From Cysteiniphilum marinum (GTDB lineage Bacteria > Pseudomonadota > Gammaproteobacteria > Francisellales > Francisellaceae): 64,000 nucleotides of DNA. The notes beneath the pieces are model-generated. The model worked only from the letters and a program-made list of their open reading frames with translations. It had not been told where the DNA came from and made no database searches. The translations under genes and the position numbers were made by a program. The first letter of the stretch is position 1. Every line of letters begins with the position of its first letter. The stretch spans positions 235,288 to 299,287 of the forward strand of contig NZ_JACYVZ010000001.1 of the NCBI RefSeq assembly GCF_014857925.1, in the 5' to 3' direction. This document shows, piece after piece, positions 18,782 through 28,896 of this stretch.

Positions 18782-19228
18782 ATGCAACAGAATAATGGAT
18801 TTAGTTTGACGACACGAGTCATTCATATGATTGGTTTTGAGTTATTTGCGCTTATTATTTTTGCGCCTGTCGCAGCATTGGTATTGAATAAGAGCATTGT
18901 TGAAGTGGGTGTATTGGGTATGCTTATCTCATTGATGGCGATGTTGTGGAATTTTATCTATAACTGGATGTTTGATCATTATGAGGCAAAGCTTGGCAAA
19001 GATCGTTTTAAGCGAAGTGCAATTATTCGAGCAATACATGCATTATTATTTGAGTTGGGACTTCTTGTTGTCACCATTCCATTGGTTGCTTATTGGCTTA
19101 ATATGACATTATGGCAGGCATTTATTGTTGATATTGGTTTTGTCGTATTTTTCTTGGTTTATGCTTTTGTCTATAACTGGTTATTTGACTGTATATATCT
19201 GCAATTATCGCGTAGAGCAATCGCCTAG
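18782..19228 (+). CDS. PACE-family multidrug efflux protein (AceI-like)
   Basis: 148 residues with four membrane helices arranged as two tandem bacterial-transmembrane-pair repeats. The family features are visible: RVIHMIGFELFAL with the membrane-embedded Glu in helix 1, then the repeated WNFIYNWMFDHYE and VYNWLFDCIY motifs at the end of helices 2 and 4. PACE proteins export biguanides such as chlorhexidine and short-chain diamines by proton exchange. AGAGAG precedes the ATG. It ends 4 bp before the convergent CorC-like gene. The native substrate is unknown. Confidence 0.88.
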   Translation: MQQNNGFSLTTRVIHMIGFELFALIIFAPVAALVLNKSIVEVGVLGMLISLMAMLWNFIYNWMFDHYEAKLGKDRFKRSAIIRAIHALLFELGLLVVTIPLVAYWLNMTLWQAFIVDIGFVVFFLVYAFVYNWLFDCIYLQLSRRAIA

Positions 19229-19232
19229 AAAT

Positions 19233-20483
19233 TTAGTTGATCTCATGGATCTTAACCAGTTTAATCATATTGTTTTCAACCTTTTTTACTTCAATGATAA
19301 AGCCATTGATTTTAAGACAACAGTTGCCAATTGGGATTTCACGTAATTCATCGATAATAAAGCCAGAGATTGTTTTAGCACCTTGGGTTGGTAAATGTAG
19401 ATGCAAATGACGATTAATCTCACGAATGGTGGTATCTCCGGTGGTACTATAAGTATTATCTTTACCCGTTTTAATATGGGTTTCAAGGTTATACGTATCG
19501 GCAAATTCACCGACAATTTCTTCAATAATATCTTCAACGGTAATAATGCCTTCAATCTCACCATATTCATTCACCACGGTAGCAAAACGCATGCCCTTTT
19601 GTTGGAAATTAATCAATTGGCGCTTAATAGAGATATGATCAGGAATATAGTAAGGCTCTTTAAGCAATGTCAAAACCTCTTCATAGGTGGGGGTGTCATC
19701 TGTGGCAATAAACTTTAATGCTTCGCGTGTAAGAATGATGCCAGCTATGTTCTCAATATTTTCATAGCAGGCAATTAAAATTGAATGCTTAGAATGGATA
19801 ATTTGATGAATGATTTGATCAATATCAAGACTTAAGTTGAGATACTCGATTTTATGATGTGGGATCATGACATCAGAGACTTTGATCTGATCAAGCTCTA
19901 ACACACCTAAAAGCATATTTTTGTTGCGGGGGCCCAATTTACTTTTGGAGTCGTGAACAACCGAGTGAATCTCGTCACTACTTAATGGCTCAGCAGTTTC
20001 TTTGTGTTTTATGTTAAGTCCTACTAAACGGAATAACAGATTAGCAAAACCATTTAATAGCCACACGAGTGGATAAAATAAAACCAGTAAAATGAGCAAT
20101 AAGAAAGAAGCGGGAAATGCTAATTGTTGTGGAAAAAGGGCAGCCAATGTTTTTGGAATAATCTCGGCAAATAGAAGAATAATGATGGTGAGCACAATGG
20201 TTGATATGATCATGCCAATATGTCCAAAATGCTGCTCGGCATAGCTTGTTAGAATGGCTGAGGCAATGATGTTGGCGAAGGTATTGCCAACAAGGATCAT
20301 GCCTAACAGGCGATCAGGGCGCTTGATAAGGTTTAAACTGCGCTTAGCGGCTTTGTTTTTGCGCTTTGCCATGTGTCGCAATTTATATTTATTTAACGAC
20401 ATCATTGCGGTTTCAGAGCCTGAGAAAAAGGCAGAGCACAAAATTAAAACGACCAAAAGAATAAGTGTAAAGCTAAGATCCAT
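19233..20483 (-). CDS. CNNM/CorC-family membrane protein (DUF21, CBS pair, CorC_HlyC domain)
   Basis: 416 residues. An N-terminal DUF21 transmembrane domain (about 1-170, with the FFSGSETAMMSLNKYKLRH start and FAEIIPKTLAA) is followed by tandem CBS domains (about 195-320, VSDVMIPHHKIEYL and VVNEYGEIEGIITVEDIIEE) and a C-terminal CorC_HlyC domain (about 335-415). This is the YfjD/CorB layout, implicated in magnesium or other divalent cation efflux and homeostasis. It is convergent with the PACE gene. Confidence 0.9.
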   Translation of the reverse strand: MDLSFTLILLVVLILCSAFFSGSETAMMSLNKYKLRHMAKRKNKAAKRSLNLIKRPDRLLGMILVGNTFANIIASAILTSYAEQHFGHIGMIISTIVLTIIILLFAEIIPKTLAALFPQQLAFPASFLLLILLVLFYPLVWLLNGFANLLFRLVGLNIKHKETAEPLSSDEIHSVVHDSKSKLGPRNKNMLLGVLELDQIKVSDVMIPHHKIEYLNLSLDIDQIIHQIIHSKHSILIACYENIENIAGIILTREALKFIATDDTPTYEEVLTLLKEPYYIPDHISIKRQLINFQQKGMRFATVVNEYGEIEGIITVEDIIEEIVGEFADTYNLETHIKTGKDNTYSTTGDTTIREINRHLHLHLPTQGAKTISGFIIDELREIPIGNCCLKINGFIIEVKKVENNMIKLVKIHEIN

Positions 20484-20705
20484 GTGTGTTATTGGCTGTA
20501 TATTAAATTTATCACTTGATTATCATAGCAATCAGCTGTGAAGCGCGCATTATTTTTATTGTTTTTTATTACCAAAAATGGGCGCTCGCAATGAGATTGA
20601 TCTTTATATAATTTTGCTATGTATGGCGGGACCTAAAAAATGATTCGTAAAGCTTCTTTATTTAATCGAAAAATTCAAAAATATAATATAACTATTTAAA
20701 TATCT

Positions 20706-20744
20706 GATTTTACGCTCTCGCCATTTAAGTTCATATTTCGATCC
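20706..20744 (+). promoter_or_regulatory. Shared surface-lipoprotein promoter block, copy A
   Basis: A 39-bp block that aligns without gaps to 28827-28865 and 31910-31948. It contains ATTTTACG, 16 variable bases and TCATATT. Read as a promoter this is TTTACG-N17-CATATT (-10 at 20732-20737), which puts the transcript start about 36 bp before the ATG at 20780. The -35 and -10 each match the sigma-70 consensus at four of six positions. Conservation outside the hexamers is partial (a Pyr-rich spacer start). Confidence 0.65.
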
Positions 20745-20779
20745 AAATAATTACTTAATCCGGCCCCGAGGAATATACT

Positions 20780-23700
20780 ATGATCAGCAAAAAATACAAA
20801 TTACTCTATATCTTATCTGTACTAGGCTTAACTGCTTGTGGTGGCGGTGGCGGCGGCTCATCAGCTACACCTGATACACCAACAATAGCAGCCAATGCCA
20901 AGCTTATGACCGATGTTTCACGTCCATATATGAGTGATAAAGAAGCGATACTTGAAATGTCTATTGAAGTAGGAAGTGTCAATCAAATGCTGTTACAGGC
21001 GGCTGATAACAAGACGCAGTTAGAAATATATTCAAGAGAATTCGTGAACACCAGTCAATCAAGTCATGCAATACATTTTGAGGAAATAAGCTCTGATCAG
21101 TCATGCCTTACCAAAAAAATTTTGCAGCCTGCAGAGAACTGTATTGATCAGTGGAAAGTAAGCACTGTCAATCAAGAAGATCAATATCAAGGCAAGCTTG
21201 TCTATGATAGCAATCTTGGTCGCATTGAAGCACCTATCCAAATTGTTTTCAAATCACCAACTGATCCAGTCTTTCAAAGAGATCGCTTTTCGATTAGCTC
21301 GGTTACACCCGTAGCAGTGGGCGAAACTACTAGCATCACGCTGAATAATAGCACTCAATATGCGATTAACCATCCTGTCATTGAATTTCCTAAAGGGCTC
21401 AAACCATTTATCACTGATATGTCGACTGTGACAGAGATTAAAAGTGGTCAATCAGCCATTATTCGTTTTAAAGTGGTTGATAATAAAGAAGCGCAACAGG
21501 CACTAAAAGCGTGGCAAGATGATCTTAATGCGAATAAAGAAGATACACATTTAAAATACTCAAGTGCACGTTTTTCGATGCAAGTTTACCCATTGCAACC
21601 AACAATTTATTTGAATGATTTAGTTATTCAAAAATCAAATGCTCAGAATTTCCGTGAGATAGGTGGTAAGTTAGCGATGGATTTATCAATACTTAATGTC
21701 AGTCAAGACAGCATGACAAATCTTATAACTGATATTACAAAAGGTAGTCAATATATCACAGTGGATCACTCAAAATGCCATTACCCATTACAAAAAAATA
21801 ATAGCTGTATTGTCACCATTATCATTGATCCTAGCATTTCAAATGCCTATGCTGCCGATCAAGTCTTTGATGTAAGTTTCAGAGTGAATGATCAAAGCAA
21901 TAGAGAGCCAAATGCAATGAGCTTTTTGCTGGATATGAATGCAAATGTTGCTATTGGTCTTGAAAGTACTTTAGTTGCAGATCATGACAATCAGATATAT
22001 TTACAAAATAATAGCTTGATTCAATGGCTTCCATCATCTGATGTAGAAGACTATAAAATCATAGATGGAATGCTGAATGATATCACATCAGAATTTGTTA
22101 TAGGCAATGGCGTTAAGTCACCTGATTGCTTAACTGCTCATACAATAGCTAAAAATACAGGATGTTATATTACTGTACTGCCAAATACTGACCAAACAGG
22201 CAAACAACTTAAGTTGCATTTAGATCATTCTAATGTGCAAAACGCAGCACTTTTATTGCCGAATTATAGCGCTAACGGCATTAGTGGTAATAATGCATTA
22301 ACGCCTTCAACAGTAGTTAAAGGGCGTGATTTATCAATGTATTTTACAATAGCACCGCCATCGTCCAAAACATTTAAGGGCTTTGAATTAGTGGGTGTAT
22401 CAGCTGCTACACAAGATATGAGTTATCCCAATAGTTGTAAACAAGGCGATATCGTCAGTGGTGACAATCCTTGTCAGCTTAAAATTGATATTGCTGGAGA
22501 TGAAATTGATGGCGAGAATTTTAAACCACAATTAATCATACTCTGGCAAGATGGCACGCAATCAACTGTTAAGCTTAATATTGATGTGGTTGATCCTACG
22601 CAATCAGGCGAGGATGTAAGCGGGTTGTCTGATATTAACCTTTTACAGTCGCAAACGAATTATGTTGATATCAACCAAGATGGCATACAGATATTTATTA
22701 AAAATACAACGGGTAAAGTATTATCAGCTTTAAACATACATATACTAGCCCAATGGCTTAATGATTTAGTTGATTTAAGTCAGTTGCAGATGATCACACT
22801 TAGTCCAGATCAAGAGCTTATCGTTCATATTCCTCTTAAATCCGATAAATCAGCAAATGATTTAAGTGCTGCATTAAGAGATCATCTTGATGAGATTACC
22901 CATAATAATTATGAGGATGGATCTGGCGGTCAAGTAATACGTTTTAGTAGTAGTAACGCATTAGATGAGTACTTTCCGGAAATTCAGGTTGATACAATCC
23001 CATATTTTAGTAATGAAGATAACAAACAAACGCTAGCTTACACCATGATATTTGGCAAGCCTAGTCAACAGTATATCGAGGTAAAAAATCCAACCAATTA
23101 TCGTTATGACATAAACTTCTCAGAAAGCTTACCCAGTGGCATTACCCGCGTGATGTCAGGTGCAATCAATGGGCTAACAAATTGTAGTGAATTTCCAAGT
23201 TTATTAGCAGGGGAAAAGTGTGCAGTAGCATTTATAGCATCACCAGATGCAAATGTTATTGAAGGAGATTATTTTGATCTAAGCATGACACCTGCTGAAG
23301 GAGATGTGACCATCGCGACAACACTGCAGATGAGCTTTAAAGTGAATTATGTTTATGATATCACTTATCAAACAGAGGGCAGTGCAATTGCAATACCATT
23401 ATCAGGTCATAGGGTATATAACTTAAAATTAGTCAACAATGAACAAGGCATACAATGGGTTCCTTCGACGAATATTTCAGATTATATGATCAGTCATGAC
23501 CAAGGCATTAGTGGACTTAGCATCACCACACCAACCATAATGCCAGATTGTATGAGTGGATCTGCAGTTGCTACGGATGGCTATTGTTATGTTGGCTTAG
23601 AGGTTGATGAGCATGCTTTGACACAGTCAAATTATCAATTAAGCCTTAAAATGGGTGAAAGTAATTTGGCACTTGATGTGTTGGATGTTGGGCAAGTATC

Positions 23701-25204
23701 AATTGTCGAGTACGGCAAGGCAAGTGTTCAGCTAGTGCAAAATAATCATAGCATTAATCATGTTGTACGCTCAGGAGAAATCATTGATGTGGTGATTTCA
23801 GCACCTGAGAACTGGCATACTGCTGTCGATGGTGATCAGCCATTTAGTATGAGTGCAAATCACTCAGCGATTAGCTTTCCTCAAGGGAGTATGTGTATTC
23901 TTTCACAGTCTGCACAAAGTACTGAGTGTAAGGTGCCTGTCCAGATTGATGAAGCGCTTCAAAGTGGTCATTATCTCTTGAAAATAATACCTGAACAGCA
24001 AACGATTCTACCTATTAATGTATCTGAATTAGACTTAGATGTCTCCTCAGTAAAATACACTTCGATTTCTAGTTTTAATAATCATGTTTGCGCACTCGAT
24101 GACAAGAATAATGCTTATTGCTGGGGGCGTAATTTCAATGGTCAATTAGGGGCAGGAGAAAGTTATGAATATGCTTTAGAGCCGGTATCGGTTGTTTTGG
24201 GAGAAGCATCAGCAGCAAATCAGTGGCAGAATATTGCGGTGGGGTTCTACCATACTTGTGCACTTAACTTGCTTGGAGATGCCTATTGCTGGGGATCTAA
24301 TTACAAAGGAGAGCTTGGCAATGGCAGCTTTCAAGAGAGTAATACACCCAAGGCACTTGCACAAGGCGAGATGCCAATGGATGTGAAACTAACAGAGATT
24401 AAATCGGGCGCTTCATTTTCTTGTGCGTTAGCGACAGATAAGCATGTTTACTGTTGGGGTAATAACCAAAATGGTGTATTAGGTGCTGGGATTACCGATC
24501 CAAATAAGACAGTGCCTGTAAGAGTTAATGAAGGTAATATAACGCCAGGTGCGGTGATTGAATCAATTTCTCTTGGAAATAACCATGCTTGTTTATTAAC
24601 AGATACAAAAGAAGCGTATTGCTGGGGAAGCAATTACTTTAAAGAGTTAGGCACTCAATTGCCAGTGAATACATCAAATATACCAATTAAAGTAAACCTT
24701 GAAGGTGTGAATTTAAAAAGCATATATACGGGCCATTATCATACCTGTGGCGTGAGTGATCATAATGAAGCCTATTGTTGGGGTAATAATGAGAGTGGGC
24801 AATTGGGTACTGGAGTGCCTCCATCTTTAGGTGAAACTTTACCTAAAAAAGTAGAAAGTGGTTCAATGCCTGAAGGTGTGTATATAGAATCAATGGCATT
24901 GGGTAACGCTCATAGTTGTGCTATTGCAAGTGATCATAAAGTCTATTGTTGGGGTGCGAATCGCAATGGTTTGCTTGGCAATGGCGTTGAAACGGGTAGT
25001 TATGAAAATAAACCGATTGCGATTGTCCAAGGAGATATTCCAGAAGATGCTCTTATTAATTCAATTGTTGCCGGAAGTTCACATACATGTGTTCTTAGTA
25101 TGAGCTATAGCTATTGTTGGGGTCGAAATACAAATGGTCAGCTTGGTAATGGTATGCTCAATAATAGCCTCATTCCTGTTGTTGGGAAGTTACCGATAAT
25201 TTAA
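20780..25204 (+). CDS. Giant surface lipoprotein with C-terminal seven-repeat RCC1 propeller
   Basis: 1474 residues. The lipobox LTAC puts the lipidated Cys at residue 20, followed by a Gly/Ser tract (GGGGGGSS) as in surface-displayed lipoproteins. Residues about 35-1090 are serial beta-sandwich modules, several with a spaced Cys pair near the end of a module (for example CHYPLQKNNSC and CSEFPSLLAGEKC). Residues about 1094-1474 hold seven RCC1-type repeats, each with a Cys-Ala/Val-Leu strand and a YCWGxNxxGxLG turn, giving a predicted seven-bladed propeller with blade disulfides. GAGGA precedes the ATG. It is paralogous to the gene at 32003 over the whole length. Ligand or cargo is unknown; adhesion to chitin or host surfaces is a guess from the neighbours. 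Confidence 0.85.
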   Translation: MISKKYKLLYILSVLGLTACGGGGGGSSATPDTPTIAANAKLMTDVSRPYMSDKEAILEMSIEVGSVNQMLLQAADNKTQLEIYSREFVNTSQSSHAIHFEEISSDQSCLTKKILQPAENCIDQWKVSTVNQEDQYQGKLVYDSNLGRIEAPIQIVFKSPTDPVFQRDRFSISSVTPVAVGETTSITLNNSTQYAINHPVIEFPKGLKPFITDMSTVTEIKSGQSAIIRFKVVDNKEAQQALKAWQDDLNANKEDTHLKYSSARFSMQVYPLQPTIYLNDLVIQKSNAQNFREIGGKLAMDLSILNVSQDSMTNLITDITKGSQYITVDHSKCHYPLQKNNSCIVTIIIDPSISNAYAADQVFDVSFRVNDQSNREPNAMSFLLDMNANVAIGLESTLVADHDNQIYLQNNSLIQWLPSSDVEDYKIIDGMLNDITSEFVIGNGVKSPDCLTAHTIAKNTGCYITVLPNTDQTGKQLKLHLDHSNVQNAALLLPNYSANGISGNNALTPSTVVKGRDLSMYFTIAPPSSKTFKGFELVGVSAATQDMSYPNSCKQGDIVSGDNPCQLKIDIAGDEIDGENFKPQLIILWQDGTQSTVKLNIDVVDPTQSGEDVSGLSDINLLQSQTNYVDINQDGIQIFIKNTTGKVLSALNIHILAQWLNDLVDLSQLQMITLSPDQELIVHIPLKSDKSANDLSAALRDHLDEITHNNYEDGSGGQVIRFSSSNALDEYFPEIQVDTIPYFSNEDNKQTLAYTMIFGKPSQQYIEVKNPTNYRYDINFSESLPSGITRVMSGAINGLTNCSEFPSLLAGEKCAVAFIASPDANVIEGDYFDLSMTPAEGDVTIATTLQMSFKVNYVYDITYQTEGSAIAIPLSGHRVYNLKLVNNEQGIQWVPSTNISDYMISHDQGISGLSITTPTIMPDCMSGSAVATDGYCYVGLEVDEHALTQSNYQLSLKMGESNLALDVLDVGQVSIVEYGKASVQLVQNNHSINHVVRSGEIIDVVISAPENWHTAVDGDQPFSMSANHSAISFPQGSMCILSQSAQSTECKVPVQIDEALQSGHYLLKIIPEQQTILPINVSELDLDVSSVKYTSISSFNNHVCALDDKNNAYCWGRNFNGQLGAGESYEYALEPVSVVLGEASAANQWQNIAVGFYHTCALNLLGDAYCWGSNYKGELGNGSFQESNTPKALAQGEMPMDVKLTEIKSGASFSCALATDKHVYCWGNNQNGVLGAGITDPNKTVPVRVNEGNITPGAVIESISLGNNHACLLTDTKEAYCWGSNYFKELGTQLPVNTSNIPIKVNLEGVNLKSIYTGHYHTCGVSDHNEAYCWGNNESGQLGTGVPPSLGETLPKKVESGSMPEGVYIESMALGNAHSCAIASDHKVYCWGANRNGLLGNGVETGSYENKPIAIVQGDIPEDALINSIVAGSSHTCVLSMSYSYCWGRNTNGQLGNGMLNNSLIPVVGKLPII

Positions 25205-25290
25205 ACACGCTAAAGTTAGAAAGCGTCACACATTTACTGTTTATCAAATCACTTCAAAGATAATTAACATGCTTTAAAGGAGGGCTTTGT

Positions 25291-28200
25291 ATGCTATGTT
25301 ATGTTAATAAAAGAAAATTAAAACTCATTACTATTTTATCATCGATGCTTTTGATAGGTTGCGGTGGCGGTGAATCCTCTGATTCAATGCCGAATCCAAC
25401 CCCTTCAACATCACCAGATCCTGGGTCTCATCCTGTGCCAAATCCAACACCTACACCTACACCTACACCTACACCTACACCAAACCCTCAACCAGAACCT
25501 GAGCCGGAACCGGAACCAGAGGTTATTCCAGAAGGGATAGGACAGCTTACAGCCACTATTCATGAAGCGCCTTCTGAGCCTAATGCGCTAGACAATATTA
25601 TGCTTGAATTGATCAATGAAACTGGGCAAAAATTTAGTTATCCACTTGCGTATCTTGCCAATGGTGTCGAGATGCGAAGTGGGCGTTACAAGATATCTAC
25701 TTATGTTATTGGCAAAGATGAAATGGAGTATACGCTTTCTGATGATCAGATTGAGTTATACCCAAATGATAATAAAACCATTGCAATTACATTTCAAAAG
25801 GTTGAATCAGAACCCGAGCCTGAACCTGAAGAAAGTGAGCATATTGCGTTAATGCCGTTTAAGGATGTGAGTTTTAACATGCTATGGTCAACTACGCCAC
25901 CACGATCCAATTTACAGGAAATTGCCGATGTTTCTAAACACTATGATTATATATTGGCATTTATTACGCAAAATGCGTGGTCAGATAGTTGTTTTCCAGC
26001 ATGGGGTGGATCTCCAGAGCTTGCTTTAGATAAAGCGCTTTATGTTAATGAAGTCAATTACCTTAAGAATCAAGGAGGACATGTAGGGATTTCATTTGGT
26101 GGTGAAAATGGCAGTACGGTGGCAAGTAAATGTATGCTTAATGACCTTATTACTGTTTATCAAGAAGCAATTAATACTTATGATCCTTTTATGATAGATT
26201 TTGATGTTGAAGGTGGTGCTTTAAGTGATACTGAGGCAAATAATAAGCGAATAGATGCTTTGCTTGCAATTAAACAAGCCAATCCGAATGTTAAGTTTTC
26301 ATTTACCTTACCTGCAAATATTGATGGCTTTCCACCATCTGCGATACAAATCATACAGCGCGCAAAGGAAAAAGGACTAGAGGTCTTTGAATGGAATATG
26401 ATGACAATGGCATGGTATGCGCAAAAATTGCAAGATAAGCCCATATCAGATAGTGTTATTGCTGCAGCTGAGAAGGGGTTTACGCAATTAAAGTCAATTT
26501 ATCAAGAGGCATCAGATGATGAAATTTGGCAGATGATACGTGTCACGCCAAAGATTGGTGTTGATTATGATTACAGTGAGTTTTATCCACAAGATGCTTA
26601 TAATTTACAAGAGTATGTCAAATTAAAGAAAATGGCAGGCATTTCATTTTGGTCAATGGATGGTGATCGTAATCAAAATAAAACAGGTGATTTGGGTGAT
26701 AATGCCAGTCCAGATTACTCAGGCGTAGAGCAAGCACCTTATGATTTTACGCGTGCCTTTTTGGGTAAGCTGCCGACACCTACGCCAACACCTGATGAAG
26801 TCAGTGTTAACTTCACTTTAAATGGAATTCCTTCCTTAGCAACAGGTAACTTGATATTGACAGATGCCAACAATCAAACATTTACATTTACGCTAGATCA
26901 GTTGCGATCTTCGGAGGGTGTTAACCTCATCAAGGGGGAATATACGTTACAATCGTTGATTATATACAATGGTGTGAATTATGTTCTATCGACACCACAA
27001 ATGTCGATATCTCAAGGTATGTCATTACCTGCCATGATTGACTATACAGAGGTAGCTGCTAATGAGTTGGGTTATGTTAATATTTCGCTGACTGATTTAC
27101 CTCAAGCTGCATCACAGCGGACAGTAACGGTTTATGATGCGCTTTATCGTGTTGTAGTCAGTAAAAGTACCAGTAACTTTATGACAGAGTTTGAGCTGCC
27201 AGAAGGAATATATCGCCTGTCGTATGAGGGGTATTTAGATGAAGTAAATAAGCGCTACTATAGTGCATCACAAACTGAACAGGTAGTCATTGAAAAAGAC
27301 AGCACAAAAAATTTGAGCATAAGCTATACCGCAGATAGTTTGTTTTATAAGGTTGGTGCTTATTATCCGGCATGGGGAACATATGATCGAAATAATCAAA
27401 TTCATGATTTGGATGCAAAAGACTTAGATGTGATTTATTACGCATTTTTAAACTTTGATAGCAATGGTAATGTTGTCTTAGGCGATAGTTATGCCGATAT
27501 TGATAAACGCTTTACGACTGAAGTGGTAACAGAGCACGGAATCTATAAGCCTGGGACATGGTCAGGAGAAGGATCAGACAAACCTTTTTATGGTAATTTA
27601 GAGCGTATAGCGCAATTAAAAGGTTTTGCGAAAGAAAAATACAATAATACGTTGATTGCCGTGTTTTCCGTAGGGGGTTGGACTTGGTCAACGCATTTCG
27701 CTGAAGTCGCTAGAGATCCAGTAAAACGTGAGAACTTTGCCAATACAGCCGCTGCTTTAGTTCAAGCCTATGATATGGATGGACTTGATTTAGACTGGGA
27801 GTTTCCAGTATGGGGTGTGCAAAATGCTTTTTTAAATGCAGCACAAGCCGAGATTAAAGCAGCAGGGGCTAGTATTAGTGACGAGCAAAAGCAAGCCATC
27901 TATGATAAGCATTTGGCATATGAGGAAGCAGATAACTATGTTGAGCTCATTAAAGTGACACGTCAAAAACTTGATGAATTAGCCAATATTACAGGCAAAC
28001 ATTACCATTTGAGTATCGCAATTAATCAAGCACCAGATAATATTATCGTCAATAGCTATAGTAAGATGATGGATTATTTAGATTCGATTAATATTATGTC
28101 CTATGATGCTGCAGGGACTTGGGATCAAACGACAGGCAATCAAGCACCACTTTCAGCTGCTGAAGGTTCTGATGCGCCAAATTATACGACGACTAAAGGA

Positions 28201-28788
28201 ACATGGAATTTAATAAGCTCAGTTGCGACATTAAATGCAGTTGGTGTTCCTAATAATAAGATTGTTGCTGGCATTCCCGCTTATGGGCGTCAATGGGTTG
28301 AGGTTGACGAAGGTCAAAGTCATATTCCAGGCGTTTATCAGACCGGTAATGCAGGTAATGGCGAATGGGAAGTTGGCAATCTGGGGTATAACTGTATCAT
28401 GGGTGATACTTTCTCAGCGCAAAAGACAATTGAAGTTTGTCAAAGCTTTGAAGATACTGCCAGTGAGTATACTTATATTCTGGTGCGAGATAATAATGAG
28501 GTGCTTAGAAGTGTCGGTAATTTTGGTGAGGTAACAAGTGCAGGTTACCGTGTTAGTGGCATACTTTATCCTTTTGATAAAATTATTGAGAGTTATTATT
28601 ACAATCCTATTAGTCAAATGTTTATCACTTATGACTCGGCGACGATGGTTAAAATAAAAGGTCAATGGATAAAACAACAAGGACTACAAGGTGGTATGTT
28701 TTGGGATAGCTCAGGTGATGCACCTAATCCTGCCACAAACCCAGATCCATCGCTAATTGATAGTTTGTCACAAACGTTCTCAGATTAG
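25291..28788 (+). CDS. Lipoprotein chitinase with two GH18 domains
   Basis: 1165 residues. Lipobox LIGC (Cys about 24) with a GGGES tail. A Pro/Thr/Glu-rich linker (about 31-75) and a small beta domain (about 80-175) precede GH18 domain A (about 188-490), where the catalytic strand is MIDFDVEGG with Glu about 307. A second linker and beta modules (about 495-685) precede GH18 domain B (about 690-1155) with SVGGW and the full DxxDxDxE motif MDGLDLDWEF (Glu about 837). Domain A lacks the first Asp of that motif (Phe instead). It should cut beta-1,4-GlcNAc polymers outside the cell, perhaps with exo and endo halves. AAAGGAGGG precedes the ATG. Lying 86 bp after the RCC1 gene with no copy of the shared promoter, it may be co-transcribed. 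Confidence 0.9.
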   Translation: MLCYVNKRKLKLITILSSMLLIGCGGGESSDSMPNPTPSTSPDPGSHPVPNPTPTPTPTPTPTPNPQPEPEPEPEPEVIPEGIGQLTATIHEAPSEPNALDNIMLELINETGQKFSYPLAYLANGVEMRSGRYKISTYVIGKDEMEYTLSDDQIELYPNDNKTIAITFQKVESEPEPEPEESEHIALMPFKDVSFNMLWSTTPPRSNLQEIADVSKHYDYILAFITQNAWSDSCFPAWGGSPELALDKALYVNEVNYLKNQGGHVGISFGGENGSTVASKCMLNDLITVYQEAINTYDPFMIDFDVEGGALSDTEANNKRIDALLAIKQANPNVKFSFTLPANIDGFPPSAIQIIQRAKEKGLEVFEWNMMTMAWYAQKLQDKPISDSVIAAAEKGFTQLKSIYQEASDDEIWQMIRVTPKIGVDYDYSEFYPQDAYNLQEYVKLKKMAGISFWSMDGDRNQNKTGDLGDNASPDYSGVEQAPYDFTRAFLGKLPTPTPTPDEVSVNFTLNGIPSLATGNLILTDANNQTFTFTLDQLRSSEGVNLIKGEYTLQSLIIYNGVNYVLSTPQMSISQGMSLPAMIDYTEVAANELGYVNISLTDLPQAASQRTVTVYDALYRVVVSKSTSNFMTEFELPEGIYRLSYEGYLDEVNKRYYSASQTEQVVIEKDSTKNLSISYTADSLFYKVGAYYPAWGTYDRNNQIHDLDAKDLDVIYYAFLNFDSNGNVVLGDSYADIDKRFTTEVVTEHGIYKPGTWSGEGSDKPFYGNLERIAQLKGFAKEKYNNTLIAVFSVGGWTWSTHFAEVARDPVKRENFANTAAALVQAYDMDGLDLDWEFPVWGVQNAFLNAAQAEIKAAGASISDEQKQAIYDKHLAYEEADNYVELIKVTRQKLDELANITGKHYHLSIAINQAPDNIIVNSYSKMMDYLDSINIMSYDAAGTWDQTTGNQAPLSAAEGSDAPNYTTTKGTWNLISSVATLNAVGVPNNKIVAGIPAYGRQWVEVDEGQSHIPGVYQTGNAGNGEWEVGNLGYNCIMGDTFSAQKTIEVCQSFEDTASEYTYILVRDNNEVLRSVGNFGEVTSAGYRVSGILYPFDKIIESYYYNPISQMFITYDSATMVKIKGQWIKQQGLQGGMFWDSSGDAPNPATNPDPSLIDSLSQTFSD
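25447..25480 (+). repeat. ACACCT hexanucleotide tandem repeat in the chitinase linker
   Basis: Five perfect ACACCT units plus a partial sixth encode the alternating Pro-Thr linker after the lipobox of the chitinase. Slippage in whole units would keep the frame and only change linker length. Confidence 0.85.
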
Positions 28789-28826
28789 TGCTTATCAATA
28801 AATTAAATAAAGATATTAAATAATCA

Positions 28827-28865
28827 AATTTTACGAATACTTCTATTTGGTTCATATTTTGATCT
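28827..28865 (+). promoter_or_regulatory. Shared surface-lipoprotein promoter block, copy B
   Basis: Second copy of the 39-bp block: ATTTTACG, 16 bases, TCATATT, with the -10-like CATATT at 28853-28858, about 40 bp before the start of the 989-residue lipoprotein. The bases after the -10 (TTGATC) resemble copy A (TCGATC). Confidence 0.65.
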
Positions 28866-28896
28866 TGAAAATTCCCCACGATAAAACTTAGGAGAA

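Noticed and set aside
25447..25480. ACACCT repeat as a phase-variation switch for the chitinase
   Set aside because: The unit is six bases long, so changes keep the reading frame; only linker length would vary.
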